Assembly (NCBI RefSeq): GCF_023715505.1
Contig: NZ_JAMBOH010000010.1
Span: 145,478-209,477 of the forward strand
From: Neobacillus cucumis
GTDB lineage: Bacteria; Bacillota; Bacilli; Bacillales_B; DSM-18226
Direction of reading: 5' to 3'
Length of the DNA stretch: 64,000 nucleotides
Both the position numbers and the translations under genes were made by a program. Below, piece by piece: positions 1 through 9,999 of this stretch. How positions within the stretch are numbered: position 1 is the first letter of the stretch; every line of letters starts with the position of its first letter. The notes beneath the pieces were generated by a model. The model ran no database searches. It was not told where the DNA came from and saw nothing but the letters and a program-made list of their open reading frames with translations.

Positions 1-351
1 ATGGAGACTTCCTATCCCCAAAATGTTTTGGTTGGAAAAGGTTACGACCACCCGCTTATTTTTTCAAAAGAAGGGGAAAATCGAATTGTGCTAAGTGAGG
101 AAGAGAGCGGACGGATCCTTGAGATAACTACAGACCAGCCCTGCGTTGTTCTCTATACTTCCAATATGTTAGATGGAGAGTTTGAAATTTCAGGTGAAAA
201 GGCTAGAAATTATTTAGGTGTCTGCTTAGAGACGCAAGGGCTGCCGGATGCCATCCATCATCCAAGCTTTCCATCGGTCACATTAAATCCAGAGGATGTA
301 TATCGTGCTAATACCACGTATCGTTTCTTAACCAATACGTTAGGTGATTAA
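1..351 (+). CDS. galM: Aldose 1-epimerase (galactose mutarotase), C-terminal part
   Basis: This is the last 116 residues of a GalM-type mutarotase, which interconverts the alpha and beta anomers of galactose before the Leloir pathway. The gene enters from the left edge, so the ATG at position 1 is probably internal. The family's C-terminal block is clear: CLETQ around residue 76 carries the glutamate that acts as general base in GalM enzymes, followed by LPDAIHHPSFPS and a YRANTTYRF ending. It stops three bases before the GalR-like gene, so the two are surely co-transcribed. The full gene is about 340 codons in this family; the rest lies outside the window. Confidence 0.9.
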   Translation: METSYPQNVLVGKGYDHPLIFSKEGENRIVLSEEESGRILEITTDQPCVVLYTSNMLDGEFEISGEKARNYLGVCLETQGLPDAIHHPSFPSVTLNPEDVYRANTTYRFLTNTLGD

Positions 352-1347
<996 letters not shown>

Positions 1348-1352
1348 AACAT

Positions 1353-1404
1353 AAAAAGAGCCGCTTTGTCCACACTATTTGTGGATAAAGTGGCTTTTTT
1401 GTTT
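1353..1404 (+). terminator. Rho-independent terminator after galR
   Basis: A 16-bp stem (AGCCGCTTTGTCCACA pairing with TGTGGATAAAGTGGCT through two G-U pairs) is followed by a T run. It separates the gal operon from the GH3 gene. Confidence 0.9.
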
Positions 1405-1442
1405 TTAGTCTAGAAATCCTAACTCAAAGGGGACAGTAAAAT

Positions 1443-3833
1443 ATGCTAAAAAGGCTAAAGGGAAAATCAAAATTATTTGCTATAACAATTTCATCTTCTT
1501 TACTTTATTCAGGTTTCACCTTTGACCTCGCATCCGCAGAGACCGAATATTTACCCAGAGTACAAAAAAGCCAAACATCTACTATACAAAAAAATGCCCC
1601 TTACCTGGCTGATGCAGCTTCCATTGACAGAGTTATTCGAGCCATGACCTTAGAGGAAAAAGCAAAATTTGTTGTGGGGGTAGGAATGCCTGGTATATCA
1701 AGAGGACCATTTGAAATAACAGGAGCGGTGGGTGGTACGTATGGAGTTCCGCGACTTGGTATTCCTGAATTGCGGTTGGCAGATGGGCCAGCAGGATTAA
1801 GGATCCGTCCTACAAGACCTGGGCAGAATCAAACCTATTTCGCAACTGCCTTCCCGATTGCCACATCATTGGCATCTACTTGGGATACAGCTGTGGCTGA
1901 AGCGGTGGGCGAGGCTCAGGGAAATGAAGTAAAAGAATATGGAATAGATCTGTTTTTAGCACCTGCTCTAGATATCCAGAGGAATCCGTTAAACGGCAGA
2001 AACTTTGAGTATTATTCGGAGGATCCCTTAATCTCTGGAAAAATGGCAGCTTCTTTTGTGAATGGGATTCAATCCAATGGTGTAGGGGCAACCATAAAAC
2101 ATTTTGCTGCAAACAACCAGGAAACAAACCGGATGATTATTGATACGATCGTATCCCAACGCGCGTTAAGGGAAATTTATTTAAAAGGATTTGAAATAGC
2201 CGTAAAAGAGTCCAGCCCTTGGGCAGTTATGAGCTCCTATAATAAAATCAATGGAACATATGCGTCCGAAAGCACTGATTTATTAACGACAGTATTAAGA
2301 AAAGATTGGGGTTATAAAGGCTTTGTAATGACCGACTGGTTTGCTGGTAAGGACCCAGTGGAACAAATGAAGGCTGGTAATGGTTTAATTATGCCAGGGT
2401 CGCCAAAAAAATCTAATCTTATTAGGTTAGCTGTAGAAGGCGGAAGATTAAACGAGAAAATACTAGATCGAAATATTAAGAACATTCTACGCATCGTCAT
2501 TCAAACGCCTGAGTTTAAGAAATATCAAAATTCTGACCAGCCTGATTTAAAGGCACATGCAATGTTGGCAAGAAAGGCTGCTTCAGAAGGAATGGTCCTA
2601 TTAAAAAATAAAGAACGAGCTCTGCCTATTAATAAAAATAAAAAGATTGCATTATTCGGGAATACACAGATTGAGACCATTAAGGGCGGGAATGGCAGCG
2701 GTGACGTAAACGCAGCCTATACGGTATCAATTGCAGAAGGTTTAAAGGAAGCTGGCTACCAAATTAATCAAGAGTTATTAAGTAAATATAAAACCTATAT
2801 TGATTCATTACGCCAGCAAGAGCCATATAAAATTAAGCCGCATCCATGGGGTGAAGATTTTGGAAAATTGGCCCCAGTGATCCCTGAGAAACCTTTACAG
2901 GAGAGTGAAATTACTGCTGCCTCAAAAGACACGGATCTGGGGATCATCGTTATTGGACGAAATTCTGGAGAAGCTGAAGACCGAAAAGTGGTAAAAGGGG
3001 ATTACCTTTTAAGTGATGCTGAACAGGATATGATTTCAAGAGTAACAACCGAGTACCATAACCAAGGGAAAAAAGTGGCAGTGATTCTGAACATTGGAGG
3101 GCCAATTGAAGTAGCAAGCTGGAGGGATAAGGTGGATTCCATTCTCGTAGCATGGCAGCCAGGTCAGGAAGCGGGAAATGCTGTAGCCGATGTAGTATCT
3201 GGTATAGTGAATCCTTCTGGGAAATTGACCACTACTTTTCCTGTAAAGTACAGTGATGTCCCATCAGCAGCTAACTTTCCAGGAACACCTGCTGAAAACC
3301 CAGCTAAAGTAATTTATGAGGAAGGTATTTATGTCGGCTATCGGTATTTTACTACCTTTGGAGTAAAACCTGCTTATGAGTTTGGCTATGGTTTATCCTA
3401 CACAGACTTTGACATTAGCCATGTGCAAATCAACAAGGGCAAGAAATTTAAGGACAAACTCACTATTAGTGCCATGGTTGAAAATACCGGCAGCCTTCCA
3501 GGAAGAGAAGTAGTTCAGGTCTATGTTTCAGCGCCAGATGGAGGGCTTGAAAAGCCTTCAGTAGAATTAAGGGCTTTTGCCAAAACAAAGGTGTTACAAC
3601 CTAATCAGCGTCAACTGCTTCATTTCAATCTCAATGCTAAAGACCTAGCTTCATTTGACGAAGAAAAATCCACTTGGGTACTTGAAAAAGGCACCTATAC
3701 AGTAAAAGTAGGCGCATCGTCCGAAAATATAAAAGGGTCTGCAACTTATACGGTCGACCATGATGTGATTGTACAAAAAGTCAGTGATGTCCTAAAACCT
3801 AAAGTTGACTTTAAGCAGCCTACTAAACAATAA
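1443..3833 (+). CDS. Secreted glycoside hydrolase family 3 beta-glucosidase
   Basis: A 796-residue GH3 enzyme predicted to release sugars from the non-reducing end of beta-glucosides outside the cell. Residues 1-32 form a signal peptide (KR-rich start, hydrophobic core, SAE cleavage region). The GH3 barrel follows, with the nucleophile aspartate at residue 298 in GFVMTDWF, and KHFAANNQE and SEDPLISG motifs characteristic of the family. A second alpha/beta domain contains GEAEDRKV, where GH3 enzymes place the acid/base glutamate. The C-terminus has the fibronectin-III-like domain (EVVQVYVSAPDG). The start has an AAAGGGGA site upstream. It stands alone between two terminators. True substrate (beta-glucoside, xyloside or galactoside) cannot be read from sequence. 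Confidence 0.88.
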   Translation: MLKRLKGKSKLFAITISSSLLYSGFTFDLASAETEYLPRVQKSQTSTIQKNAPYLADAASIDRVIRAMTLEEKAKFVVGVGMPGISRGPFEITGAVGGTYGVPRLGIPELRLADGPAGLRIRPTRPGQNQTYFATAFPIATSLASTWDTAVAEAVGEAQGNEVKEYGIDLFLAPALDIQRNPLNGRNFEYYSEDPLISGKMAASFVNGIQSNGVGATIKHFAANNQETNRMIIDTIVSQRALREIYLKGFEIAVKESSPWAVMSSYNKINGTYASESTDLLTTVLRKDWGYKGFVMTDWFAGKDPVEQMKAGNGLIMPGSPKKSNLIRLAVEGGRLNEKILDRNIKNILRIVIQTPEFKKYQNSDQPDLKAHAMLARKAASEGMVLLKNKERALPINKNKKIALFGNTQIETIKGGNGSGDVNAAYTVSIAEGLKEAGYQINQELLSKYKTYIDSLRQQEPYKIKPHPWGEDFGKLAPVIPEKPLQESEITAASKDTDLGIIVIGRNSGEAEDRKVVKGDYLLSDAEQDMISRVTTEYHNQGKKVAVILNIGGPIEVASWRDKVDSILVAWQPGQEAGNAVADVVSGIVNPSGKLTTTFPVKYSDVPSAANFPGTPAENPAKVIYEEGIYVGYRYFTTFGVKPAYEFGYGLSYTDFDISHVQINKGKKFKDKLTISAMVENTGSLPGREVVQVYVSAPDGGLEKPSVELRAFAKTKVLQPNQRQLLHFNLNAKDLASFDEEKSTWVLEKGTYTVKVGASSENIKGSATYTVDHDVIVQKVSDVLKPKVDFKQPTKQ

Positions 3834-3837
3834 ATTG

Positions 3838-3880
3838 AAAAAACCAGCTTGCATTAAAAGGAAATGCAGGCTGGTTTTTT
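3838..3880 (+). terminator. Rho-independent terminator after GH3 gene
   Basis: AAAACCAGCTTGCATT pairs with AATGCAGGCTGGTTTT, followed by T residues, immediately after the GH3 stop codon. Confidence 0.9.
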
Positions 3881-3936
3881 CTTGGTTTCACCCGAGAAAC
3901 TCGATTGCTATTAAGAAACAGCTCACATAATTCAGA

Positions 3937-3965
3937 TTGTCGATTTTTGGGATGTTACGTATAAT
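3937..3965 (+). promoter_or_regulatory. Sigma-A promoter of the sugar-sensing operon
   Basis: TTGTCG at 3937-3942 and a perfect TATAAT at 3960-3965 are separated by 17 bases and lie 35 bases before the start codon at 4001. This would drive the binding-protein/kinase/regulator operon. Confidence 0.75.
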
Positions 3966-4000
3966 GGATCTATCTTATGCTTTGGGATTGGAGTTGTTAT

Positions 4001-5002
4001 ATGAGCAGATTTTCCATCATAGCGTATACAGTTGGAGGTTTGTTTTTTTTAATCAGTTGCTCATTTTCAATATTTTATGGTTACAAAGTGATTTCACATG
4101 ATTTACCCAAAGAACAAAAAGCAGTAGTAAAGTATAACTACCATTTTGTGCTTATTCCAGAAGAGTTGGACAACGAATATTGGAAACTCGTAGAAAAAGG
4201 GGCAAAGGATGCGGCCCAAAAATATGGTGTTCTGCTAGAATATGCAGGACCAAAGCAGGCAAACATTGATGAGCATGTAAAGACGATTGAAATGTCGGCT
4301 GCCTCCAAAGTGGACGGCATCATGACCCAAGGATTGAATGACGAGCAATTCACTCCTCTGATTGACCGGGTCGTTGCCAGTGGAATCCCTGTAGTCACTG
4401 TTGATACGGATGCCGCTAACAGCAGAAGACTAGCCTATATTGGAACCGATAATTATTATGCGGGGTATTTAGCGGGCAAAGCTTTGATAGCGGATACATT
4501 TGGGAAAGTAAATGTGGCGATTATTACCGGCAGTTTTTATGCCAACCATATGCAGCAGCGGGTCAAGGGGTTTGAAGATGCCGTTAAACCGGAGAAAAGA
4601 ATCAATATAATCGACGTGGAAGAATCCGAGATTAGCAGGGTAAAAGCGGCAGAAAAGGCAAATCAAATCCTGCAGGAACACCCAGAGGTAACAGCCTTTT
4701 TTGGGACAAGTGCCTTAGATGGAATTGAAATAGCGCATGTCGTAAAAAAATATCATAAACAAAGGCAGATTTATATTATTGGCTTTGATACGCTTCCGGA
4801 AACACTTGATTTTATTAGAGAGGGTACGATCAATGCAACCGTTGTTCAGGAACCCTATCAAATGGGATATGGGGCGGTTAAAACGATGATTGAGCTTATC
4901 CAAGGAAACAAAGTCCCGCCAATTGTTCATACCGATACTCGAATCTTAAGAAAATCAGACTTACCTTTGAGTAATCAGCACCGAAAGGCGGCTGATAACT
5001 GA
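4001..5002 (+). CDS. Membrane-anchored sugar-binding protein, sensor partner of the following kinase
   Basis: A 333-residue protein of the RbsB/periplasmic-binding type I family. The start at 4001 (MSRFSIIAYTV) is chosen over 3977 because GGAG lies 7 bases upstream. Residues ~5-28 form an uncleaved-looking membrane segment with no clear lipobox, so the domain is probably tethered outside the membrane. The binding fold is clear: VDGIMTQGLND, GIPVVTVDTDAA, YIGTDNYYAGYLAGKAL, FFGTSALDGIEIA and GFDTLPETLDFIREGTINATVVQ. Its stop overlaps the kinase start by one base (TGATG). By analogy with known binding-protein/YesM-type pairs it probably presents sugar to the kinase rather than feeding a transporter. 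Confidence 0.82.
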   Translation: MSRFSIIAYTVGGLFFLISCSFSIFYGYKVISHDLPKEQKAVVKYNYHFVLIPEELDNEYWKLVEKGAKDAAQKYGVLLEYAGPKQANIDEHVKTIEMSAASKVDGIMTQGLNDEQFTPLIDRVVASGIPVVTVDTDAANSRRLAYIGTDNYYAGYLAGKALIADTFGKVNVAIITGSFYANHMQQRVKGFEDAVKPEKRINIIDVEESEISRVKAAEKANQILQEHPEVTAFFGTSALDGIEIAHVVKKYHKQRQIYIIGFDTLPETLDFIREGTINATVVQEPYQMGYGAVKTMIELIQGNKVPPIVHTDTRILRKSDLPLSNQHRKAADN

Positions 5003-6483
5003 TGCTATTCCGGATAAGATCGAAACTGTTATTATATTTTATTGTTCTTGTCGTTTTACTTACCTCAGTTGGGATGTTTTTTTATGACCGAAGTGAAAAA
5101 CTGGTTACTGAATACGATGAAAGTTTTGAACGATTTCTTTTGCTTAATGATATTTCACAAAGAAGTAATTTTCTGACAGAAAAGCTTCATGGGTATATTT
5201 TAGATAAGGAAAAATCGTATCTTCAAGACTATCGAAGCGAAAAAATCAAATTAATTAAGGACCAAAAGAGACTAGTGAAAGTGATGAACACCAATGATGT
5301 GACACTCACGAATTATAAAAATATGATTGATAGCTTTTTAGATGAGGGAGATGCCACGATAGGCGCATTCCAGCAGGATCAGATTAACCAATACTCCAGT
5401 CATTTTAATGAAGTTTTGAAGGTAAACTCCTTCATCCAAGAAAGTACACTTGCCTTATTAAATAATAAATTAACAGACTACCAAAAATTTTATGACCAAA
5501 TGGAGCAGCAAAATCATTTTTATAAACTCTTGTCGATATCCCTGTTTGCGGCGGCTTTTTTCCTTAGCACTTTGCTTGCGTTATGGATATCGGGCGGGAT
5601 TACCAAACCCATCAGTTTGTTATCAAGAGCCGCTAAAGAGATTTCGAAAGGAAACCTTTCCGGTGAGGATATTAAAATAACCACTAAGGATGAGCTCAAA
5701 CTGCTAACAGAAACATTTAATCAAATGCGCAGTAACCTTAAAGTACTAGTCACCGAAATCAAACAACAAGGAGAGCTCGATAAGCTGTTAAAAGAATTAG
5801 AGTTAAGAAGTTTGCAAAACCAAATGAATCCGCACTTTTTATTTAATACGCTCAACACTGTTTCTAAGATGGCGTATCTTGAGGAAGCTGAGGAGACGTC
5901 GAGACTGATTGAAGCAGTTGCGGCACTATTACGCTACAATCTAAGTGATTTTGATAAAGTTTCAACTTTAAGAGACGAAGTCAGTATTGTGAAAGAGTAT
6001 TTCTTTATTCAAAAAACAAGATTCGGCGACCGTATTCAATTTATCACGGAAATTCAGGAAGAATATCTAGATATTGAGATTCCAAGTCTCATTTTACAGC
6101 CTTTAATTGAAAACGCATTCATCCATGGGGTTGAAGAATATGAAGAAAATGGTGTTATTGAGCTTCATATATATCGGCTGAATGACTATATCAATGTTGA
6201 AGTAATTGATAACGGAGCAGGCATGGACGAACGGACGAAGAGGAAGCTCCTTCTTTATGCAGATGGATTGGACAGTGAAGAAAATGTGGAACTGGATAAA
6301 ACGAAGGAACAATCCAATGGTATTGCAGTGAAAAACGTGATTAAAAGGCTGCAGCTTTTTTACCAACAAAAAAATGTGGTGGAAATTGAATCAGAATTAT
6401 ACAATGGAACGATTTTCCGACTGAAGATACCTGTAAAGGTTAGAGGGGGAAACAAATTTGTTGAAAATTCTTATAGCAGATGA
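5002..6483 (+). CDS. Sensor histidine kinase, YesM family
   Basis: A 493-residue membrane kinase. It has a TM helix at ~6-27, a ~150-residue extracellular helical region, a second TM at ~175-197, a HAMP linker (GGITKPISLLSRAAKEISKGNLS), and a His_kinase domain of the YesM/LytS type with the phospho-acceptor His278 in QMNPHFLFNTLN. The ATP-binding domain has the N box (LIENAFIHG) and G box (DNGAGMDE). Its extracellular part is small and lacks a sugar-binding fold, which fits use of the upstream binding protein as receptor. It overlaps the regulator gene by 26 bases. Confidence 0.9.
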   Translation: MLFRIRSKLLLYFIVLVVLLTSVGMFFYDRSEKLVTEYDESFERFLLLNDISQRSNFLTEKLHGYILDKEKSYLQDYRSEKIKLIKDQKRLVKVMNTNDVTLTNYKNMIDSFLDEGDATIGAFQQDQINQYSSHFNEVLKVNSFIQESTLALLNNKLTDYQKFYDQMEQQNHFYKLLSISLFAAAFFLSTLLALWISGGITKPISLLSRAAKEISKGNLSGEDIKITTKDELKLLTETFNQMRSNLKVLVTEIKQQGELDKLLKELELRSLQNQMNPHFLFNTLNTVSKMAYLEEAEETSRLIEAVAALLRYNLSDFDKVSTLRDEVSIVKEYFFIQKTRFGDRIQFITEIQEEYLDIEIPSLILQPLIENAFIHGVEEYEENGVIELHIYRLNDYINVEVIDNGAGMDERTKRKLLLYADGLDSEENVELDKTKEQSNGIAVKNVIKRLQLFYQQKNVVEIESELYNGTIFRLKIPVKVRGGNKFVENSYSR

Positions 6484-8044
6484 TGAAATACTTGAACGAA
6501 AAGCGGTTGCTAAAATAATAAAAGGCTCGAAGGTGGACGTAACGGTTATTGGGGAAGCGCAAAACGGGAGAATCGCCATTGAAATGGCCCAGGAACACCG
6601 GCCGGATATTATTTTTATGGATATCAAAATGCCGGGAACCGACGGTGTCCAAGCAGTAAAAGAGATTAAAAAGTTTGAACCAGACATTCGTTTTATCATG
6701 GTTTCTGCTTTTAATACGTTTGAGTATGCCAAAGAGGTAATGCAGCAAGGGGTAAAGGAATACATCCTCAAGCCGAGCAGTAAAAAGGATCTTCTTGATA
6801 GCTTGCAGCGGGTTGCAGATGAGATTCTTGCAGAACGAAAGGCAAAGGAAGAACAGCAGAACTTAAGAGAAAATCTTAACCGTGCCGTTTCGATTGCGCA
6901 AAAAGAGTGGGTATCTTCTCTTTTAATGAATCAAGTACAAGATATGACCTTTGATGAGTGGAGCCAGCTGCTTGGCGTGGAGATTATATCCGGCTATGCG
7001 ATGTTATTTACCTTAAAGCAAACCTCTAAGACCGAACTTACTTCTCAAGAAAAAGAGAAATGGTATAGCTGGCTAAAAGATACGCTAAAATCTATTGTGG
7101 TCAAGCATGAAATTATGGTGGGGGCGATGATGGAGTGCCAAGTTCCTGTCCTATTTCTTTGTAAAAAGTCAGCGGAGAAGACCCATTTTAGAACAAACGC
7201 AGAAAGCATAATCGAGAACCTCTATCGTCTCTTTAAACAAGTAAACTTTAGCGCAGAATTAAGGATTGGGATTGGCCACCCTTATAACCATGCCCATGAG
7301 CTGAATAAATCCTATCATGAAGCAATACTTGCACTTGAGGAGCTTTTAAAAACGCCTAACCGCCAATATTTATTTTATAACAAGCAGGGGCCTGCCTTCG
7401 AATTACCTTCTGACTCAGAGATCATTGAGGTGGAGAAGAGGCTGCTTGATAGTGTCAGACAGGGTGATGTCAATCAGGTGATGCTGATCTTTGATTCCTT
7501 TGTGACAAAACTTGGGTCAAATAATATAAAAGCTTCCTTTGTAAAAAAATCGTTCGAGGAGCTGTTTATACTCCTTTCGCGTATGCTTCATGATCTTGGG
7601 ATTACCTATGATCGGATTCCTAACATTGATGAGTCAGAGGATATTCGGATGGTACTAGAAGCGGGAAAAGCTCACTTACTTGCGGTTGTTCAGCATGTTC
7701 AGGTATGGCGGAATAATCATGCAAAGGGAATGCTGCAAAAAGCCAAGGATTATATTGAAACGCATTATGCTGATTCAATCACATTGGAATCTGCAGCTGA
7801 ATACGTAGAACTAAGTCCGTTTTATTTTAGCAAGCTATTTAAAGATCGATTTGGAATGACCTTTATAGATTACTTGACGGAGATTAGAATCAAGAAAGCC
7901 AAAGCGGAAATGCTCGACCCGGGAAAGAGCATGAAGGAAATCTGTTATTCTGTCGGCTACCGGGATCCAAACTATTTCAGCAGGGTGTTTAAGAAACTAA
8001 CAGGATTGTCGCCAAGTGAGTTTCGTAAGGCAACGGTAAATTAG
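6458..8044 (+). CDS. AraC-type response regulator, YesN family
   Basis: A 528-residue response regulator. The receiver domain has acidic residues at IADDE and the phospho-acceptor Asp55 in IIFMDIKMPG. A long middle region follows, and two AraC helix-turn-helix motifs sit at the C-terminus (ESAAEYVELSPFYFSKLFKDRFG and MKEICYSVGYRDPNYFSRVFKKLTG). The TTG start at 6458 has a GAGGGGG site 8 bases upstream; a second TTG directly follows. It pairs with the overlapping kinase and most likely activates the mglBAC operon that begins 240 bases downstream, as YesMN-type systems commonly control the adjacent sugar transporter. Confidence 0.9.
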   Translation: MLKILIADDEILERKAVAKIIKGSKVDVTVIGEAQNGRIAIEMAQEHRPDIIFMDIKMPGTDGVQAVKEIKKFEPDIRFIMVSAFNTFEYAKEVMQQGVKEYILKPSSKKDLLDSLQRVADEILAERKAKEEQQNLRENLNRAVSIAQKEWVSSLLMNQVQDMTFDEWSQLLGVEIISGYAMLFTLKQTSKTELTSQEKEKWYSWLKDTLKSIVVKHEIMVGAMMECQVPVLFLCKKSAEKTHFRTNAESIIENLYRLFKQVNFSAELRIGIGHPYNHAHELNKSYHEAILALEELLKTPNRQYLFYNKQGPAFELPSDSEIIEVEKRLLDSVRQGDVNQVMLIFDSFVTKLGSNNIKASFVKKSFEELFILLSRMLHDLGITYDRIPNIDESEDIRMVLEAGKAHLLAVVQHVQVWRNNHAKGMLQKAKDYIETHYADSITLESAAEYVELSPFYFSKLFKDRFGMTFIDYLTEIRIKKAKAEMLDPGKSMKEICYSVGYRDPNYFSRVFKKLTGLSPSEFRKATVN

Positions 8045-8056
8045 GATTATCTCGTT

Positions 8057-8090
8057 GGGGCCAATTTCGTGTGAAATTGGCCCCTTTTAT
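8057..8090 (+). terminator. Rho-independent terminator after the response regulator
   Basis: A perfect 12-bp stem, GGGGCCAATTTC with GAAATTGGCCCC around a GTGT loop, followed by TTTTATTTT. It separates the sensing operon from mgl. Confidence 0.93.
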
Positions 8091-8203
8091 TTTAAACAGT
8101 TATATTACATTGATGTTTCAAAGATTGCAAAATAATCTAGATAATCGCAAATATGTGCTATAGGTCGCCCCTACTGTAACTGTTGCCCCCATGCTAATAT
8201 ATT

Positions 8204-8217
8204 TGCAAGGGCTTACA
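8204..8217 (+). promoter_or_regulatory. cre-like site upstream of mglB
   Basis: TGCAAGGGCTTACA matches the CcpA operator consensus (TGNAANCGNWNNCA) except for G in place of the central C. It lies next to the -10-like TAATAT at 8195-8200. No good -35 is visible, as expected for a promoter needing the YesN-type activator. The assignment is tentative. Confidence 0.4.
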
Positions 8218-8284
8218 TTAGGGCTGAATTAAGCTCCAAGAAAACAGCTTAATAGGGTCTTTATAACACAGTAAAGGGAGATTG

Positions 8285-9349
8285 ATGAGTGTGAAGAAAA
8301 AAGGTTTGATTCTATCTTTAACAGTTGCATCTAGTATTCTTTTAGCGGCAGGCTGCAGCAGTTCCACGAGCGGTTCTGGAGATTCTGCAAGCAGCAAAGA
8401 CAGCAAGCTGCCAGCTGTTGGAGCAACCATCTATAAGTTTGATGATAACTTCATGTCTTACGTACGCCGTGCAATGGAAACTTCAGCAAAAGGAAATGTT
8501 AACTTAATGCTGAACGATTCACAAAATGACCAGGCCAAACAAATCGAGCAAGTGGATACGTTAATCGCTAAAGGTGCAAAGTCGCTGGCAATTAACCTAG
8601 TTGATCCAAAAGCAGCTCAAACCATTGTGGACAAAGCAAAAGCTAAAGATATTCCTGTCATCTTCTTTAATAAAGAGCCAGATGAAAGTGTACTACAAGG
8701 CTACGATAAAGCCTACTATGTCGGAACAACTTCATCAGAATCAGGCGTGCTGCAAGGTGAATTAATCGCTAAGGCTTGGGAAGCGAACAAAGATAAGTGG
8801 GACAAAAACCATGACGGCAAGCTTCAATATGTTCTATTAAAGGGTGAGCCAGGACATCCAGATGCGGAGGCTCGTACAAAATATGTAGTTGACACTGTGA
8901 AATCTAAGGGTATTCAAGTAGAACAATTAGCAATGGATACGGCGATGTGGGATGCAACCAAAGCGACTGAAAAAATGGATGCTTGGGTTTCTAAGTATAA
9001 CGATAAAATTGAATTTGTCATCGCTAACAATGATGGTATGGCTTTAGGAGCTATTTCATCACTAGAAAAAGCAGGCTATTTCTCTGGCGACAAGTTTGTC
9101 CCAGTTGTAGGTGTTGATGCAATTCCAGAAGCACTTGAAATGATCGAAAAAGGCAAAATGGTTGGTACTGTCTTGAATGACGCGAAGAACCAAGGTAAGG
9201 CAACGATTGACCTAGCTGCAAATGCTGCAAAAGGCAAGGATGTTCTAGACGGGACAGAGTGGAAGCTTGACGACAAGAAAGCCGTTCGTGTTCCTTACGT
9301 TGAAATCACAAAAGACAACATCCAAGTTGGTAAAGATGCTTATAAATAG
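8285..9349 (+). CDS. mglB: Galactose/methyl-galactoside ABC transporter, substrate-binding lipoprotein
   Basis: A 354-residue lipoprotein closely resembling E. coli MglB across its length. It has a signal peptide with lipobox LAAGC, then [65 protein letters not shown] and [16 protein letters not shown] calcium-binding loop equivalent (DKNHDGKLQ) lies at residues 173-181. AAAGGGAG precedes the ATG by 4 bases; GTG at 8291 is an alternative with more usual spacing. It delivers galactose or glucose to MglAC. It is separated from mglA by 650 bases of repeats, which is unusual for this operon. Confidence 0.93.
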   Translation: MSVKKKGLILSLTVASSILLAAGCSSSTSGSGDSASSKDSKLPAVGATIYKFDDNFMSYVRRAMETSAKGNVNLMLNDSQNDQAKQIEQVDTLIAKGAKSLAINLVDPKAAQTIVDKAKAKDIPVIFFNKEPDESVLQGYDKAYYVGTTSSESGVLQGELIAKAWEANKDKWDKNHDGKLQYVLLKGEPGHPDAEARTKYVVDTVKSKGIQVEQLAMDTAMWDATKATEKMDAWVSKYNDKIEFVIANNDGMALGAISSLEKAGYFSGDKFVPVVGVDAIPEALEMIEKGKMVGTVLNDAKNQGKATIDLAANAAKGKDVLDGTEWKLDDKKAVRVPYVEITKDNIQVGKDAYK

Positions 9350-9880
9350 AAAAGCGGAAGCGCCTTGCCCAGGGGCGACCGGCATAAGACGAGCCGGCGA
9401 GAAGGCTGCCCTTTAGCCTTCTTGACGGATTGGCTTATGACCCGAGCCCCTAGGCGCTGGAGCTAGACAAATAGAAAAGCGGAAGCGCCCGTTTAGCGGC
9501 GTATGGACTGGAGCGCTTTGACCGAGATAAAGGAAACACGAAGAGCGATAGCGATTCGATGTTGACTTATCGTAGGGCAAAGAGCGAAGTCGACTCGCCG
9601 CTGGGAGCTGGAGCTAGACAATAAGAAAAGCGGAAGCGCCCGTTTAGCGGCGTATGGACTGGAGCGCTTTGACCGAGATAAAGGAAACACGAAGGGCGAT
9701 AGCGATTCGATGTTGACTTATCGTAGGGCAAAGAGCGAAGTCGACTCGCCGCTGGGAGCTGGAGCTAGACAAATAGAAAAGCGGAAGCGCCTTCCGGGGG
9801 TGGAAGAACCATCCCCCATAGCGCTCTTCGAACGAAGGAAAAGATTATGCTTTTCCTTCGTTCGGAGAACTAAGCTTACA
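9345..9880 (+). repeat. Cluster of four long hairpin repeats between mglB and mglA
   Basis: Four head-to-tail units starting at about 9345, 9471, 9622 and 9773 each open with AATAGAAAAGCGGAAGCGCC or a close variant. The first three close with GGAGCTAGACAA, and GCGCC/GGCGC ends make each a long imperfect hairpin. Units 2 and 3 are ~151 bp and nearly identical; units 1 and 4 share the ends but differ inside. The first unit overlaps the mglB stop codon. The family recurs inverted at 14207-14375 and 18325-18496. No coding potential is apparent. It resembles non-autonomous REP-like hairpin elements known from Bacillus genomes; no transposase is nearby. Confidence 0.85.
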
Positions 9881-9999
9881 CACTAGTAAAGCTGGAAACC
9901 GTGAAAATATTAAATTCAGATAGTTTTTATTAAATAGATATGAGCCGGACTAGGAAAGGCCGCTCATATTTTTAAATGGTTAAGTTAGGAGGTTCACTT

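Noticed and set aside
9345..9880. Repeat cluster as an insertion sequence.
   Set aside because: No open reading frame of transposase type; the units are hairpins of 90-150 bp without target-site duplications that I can identify.
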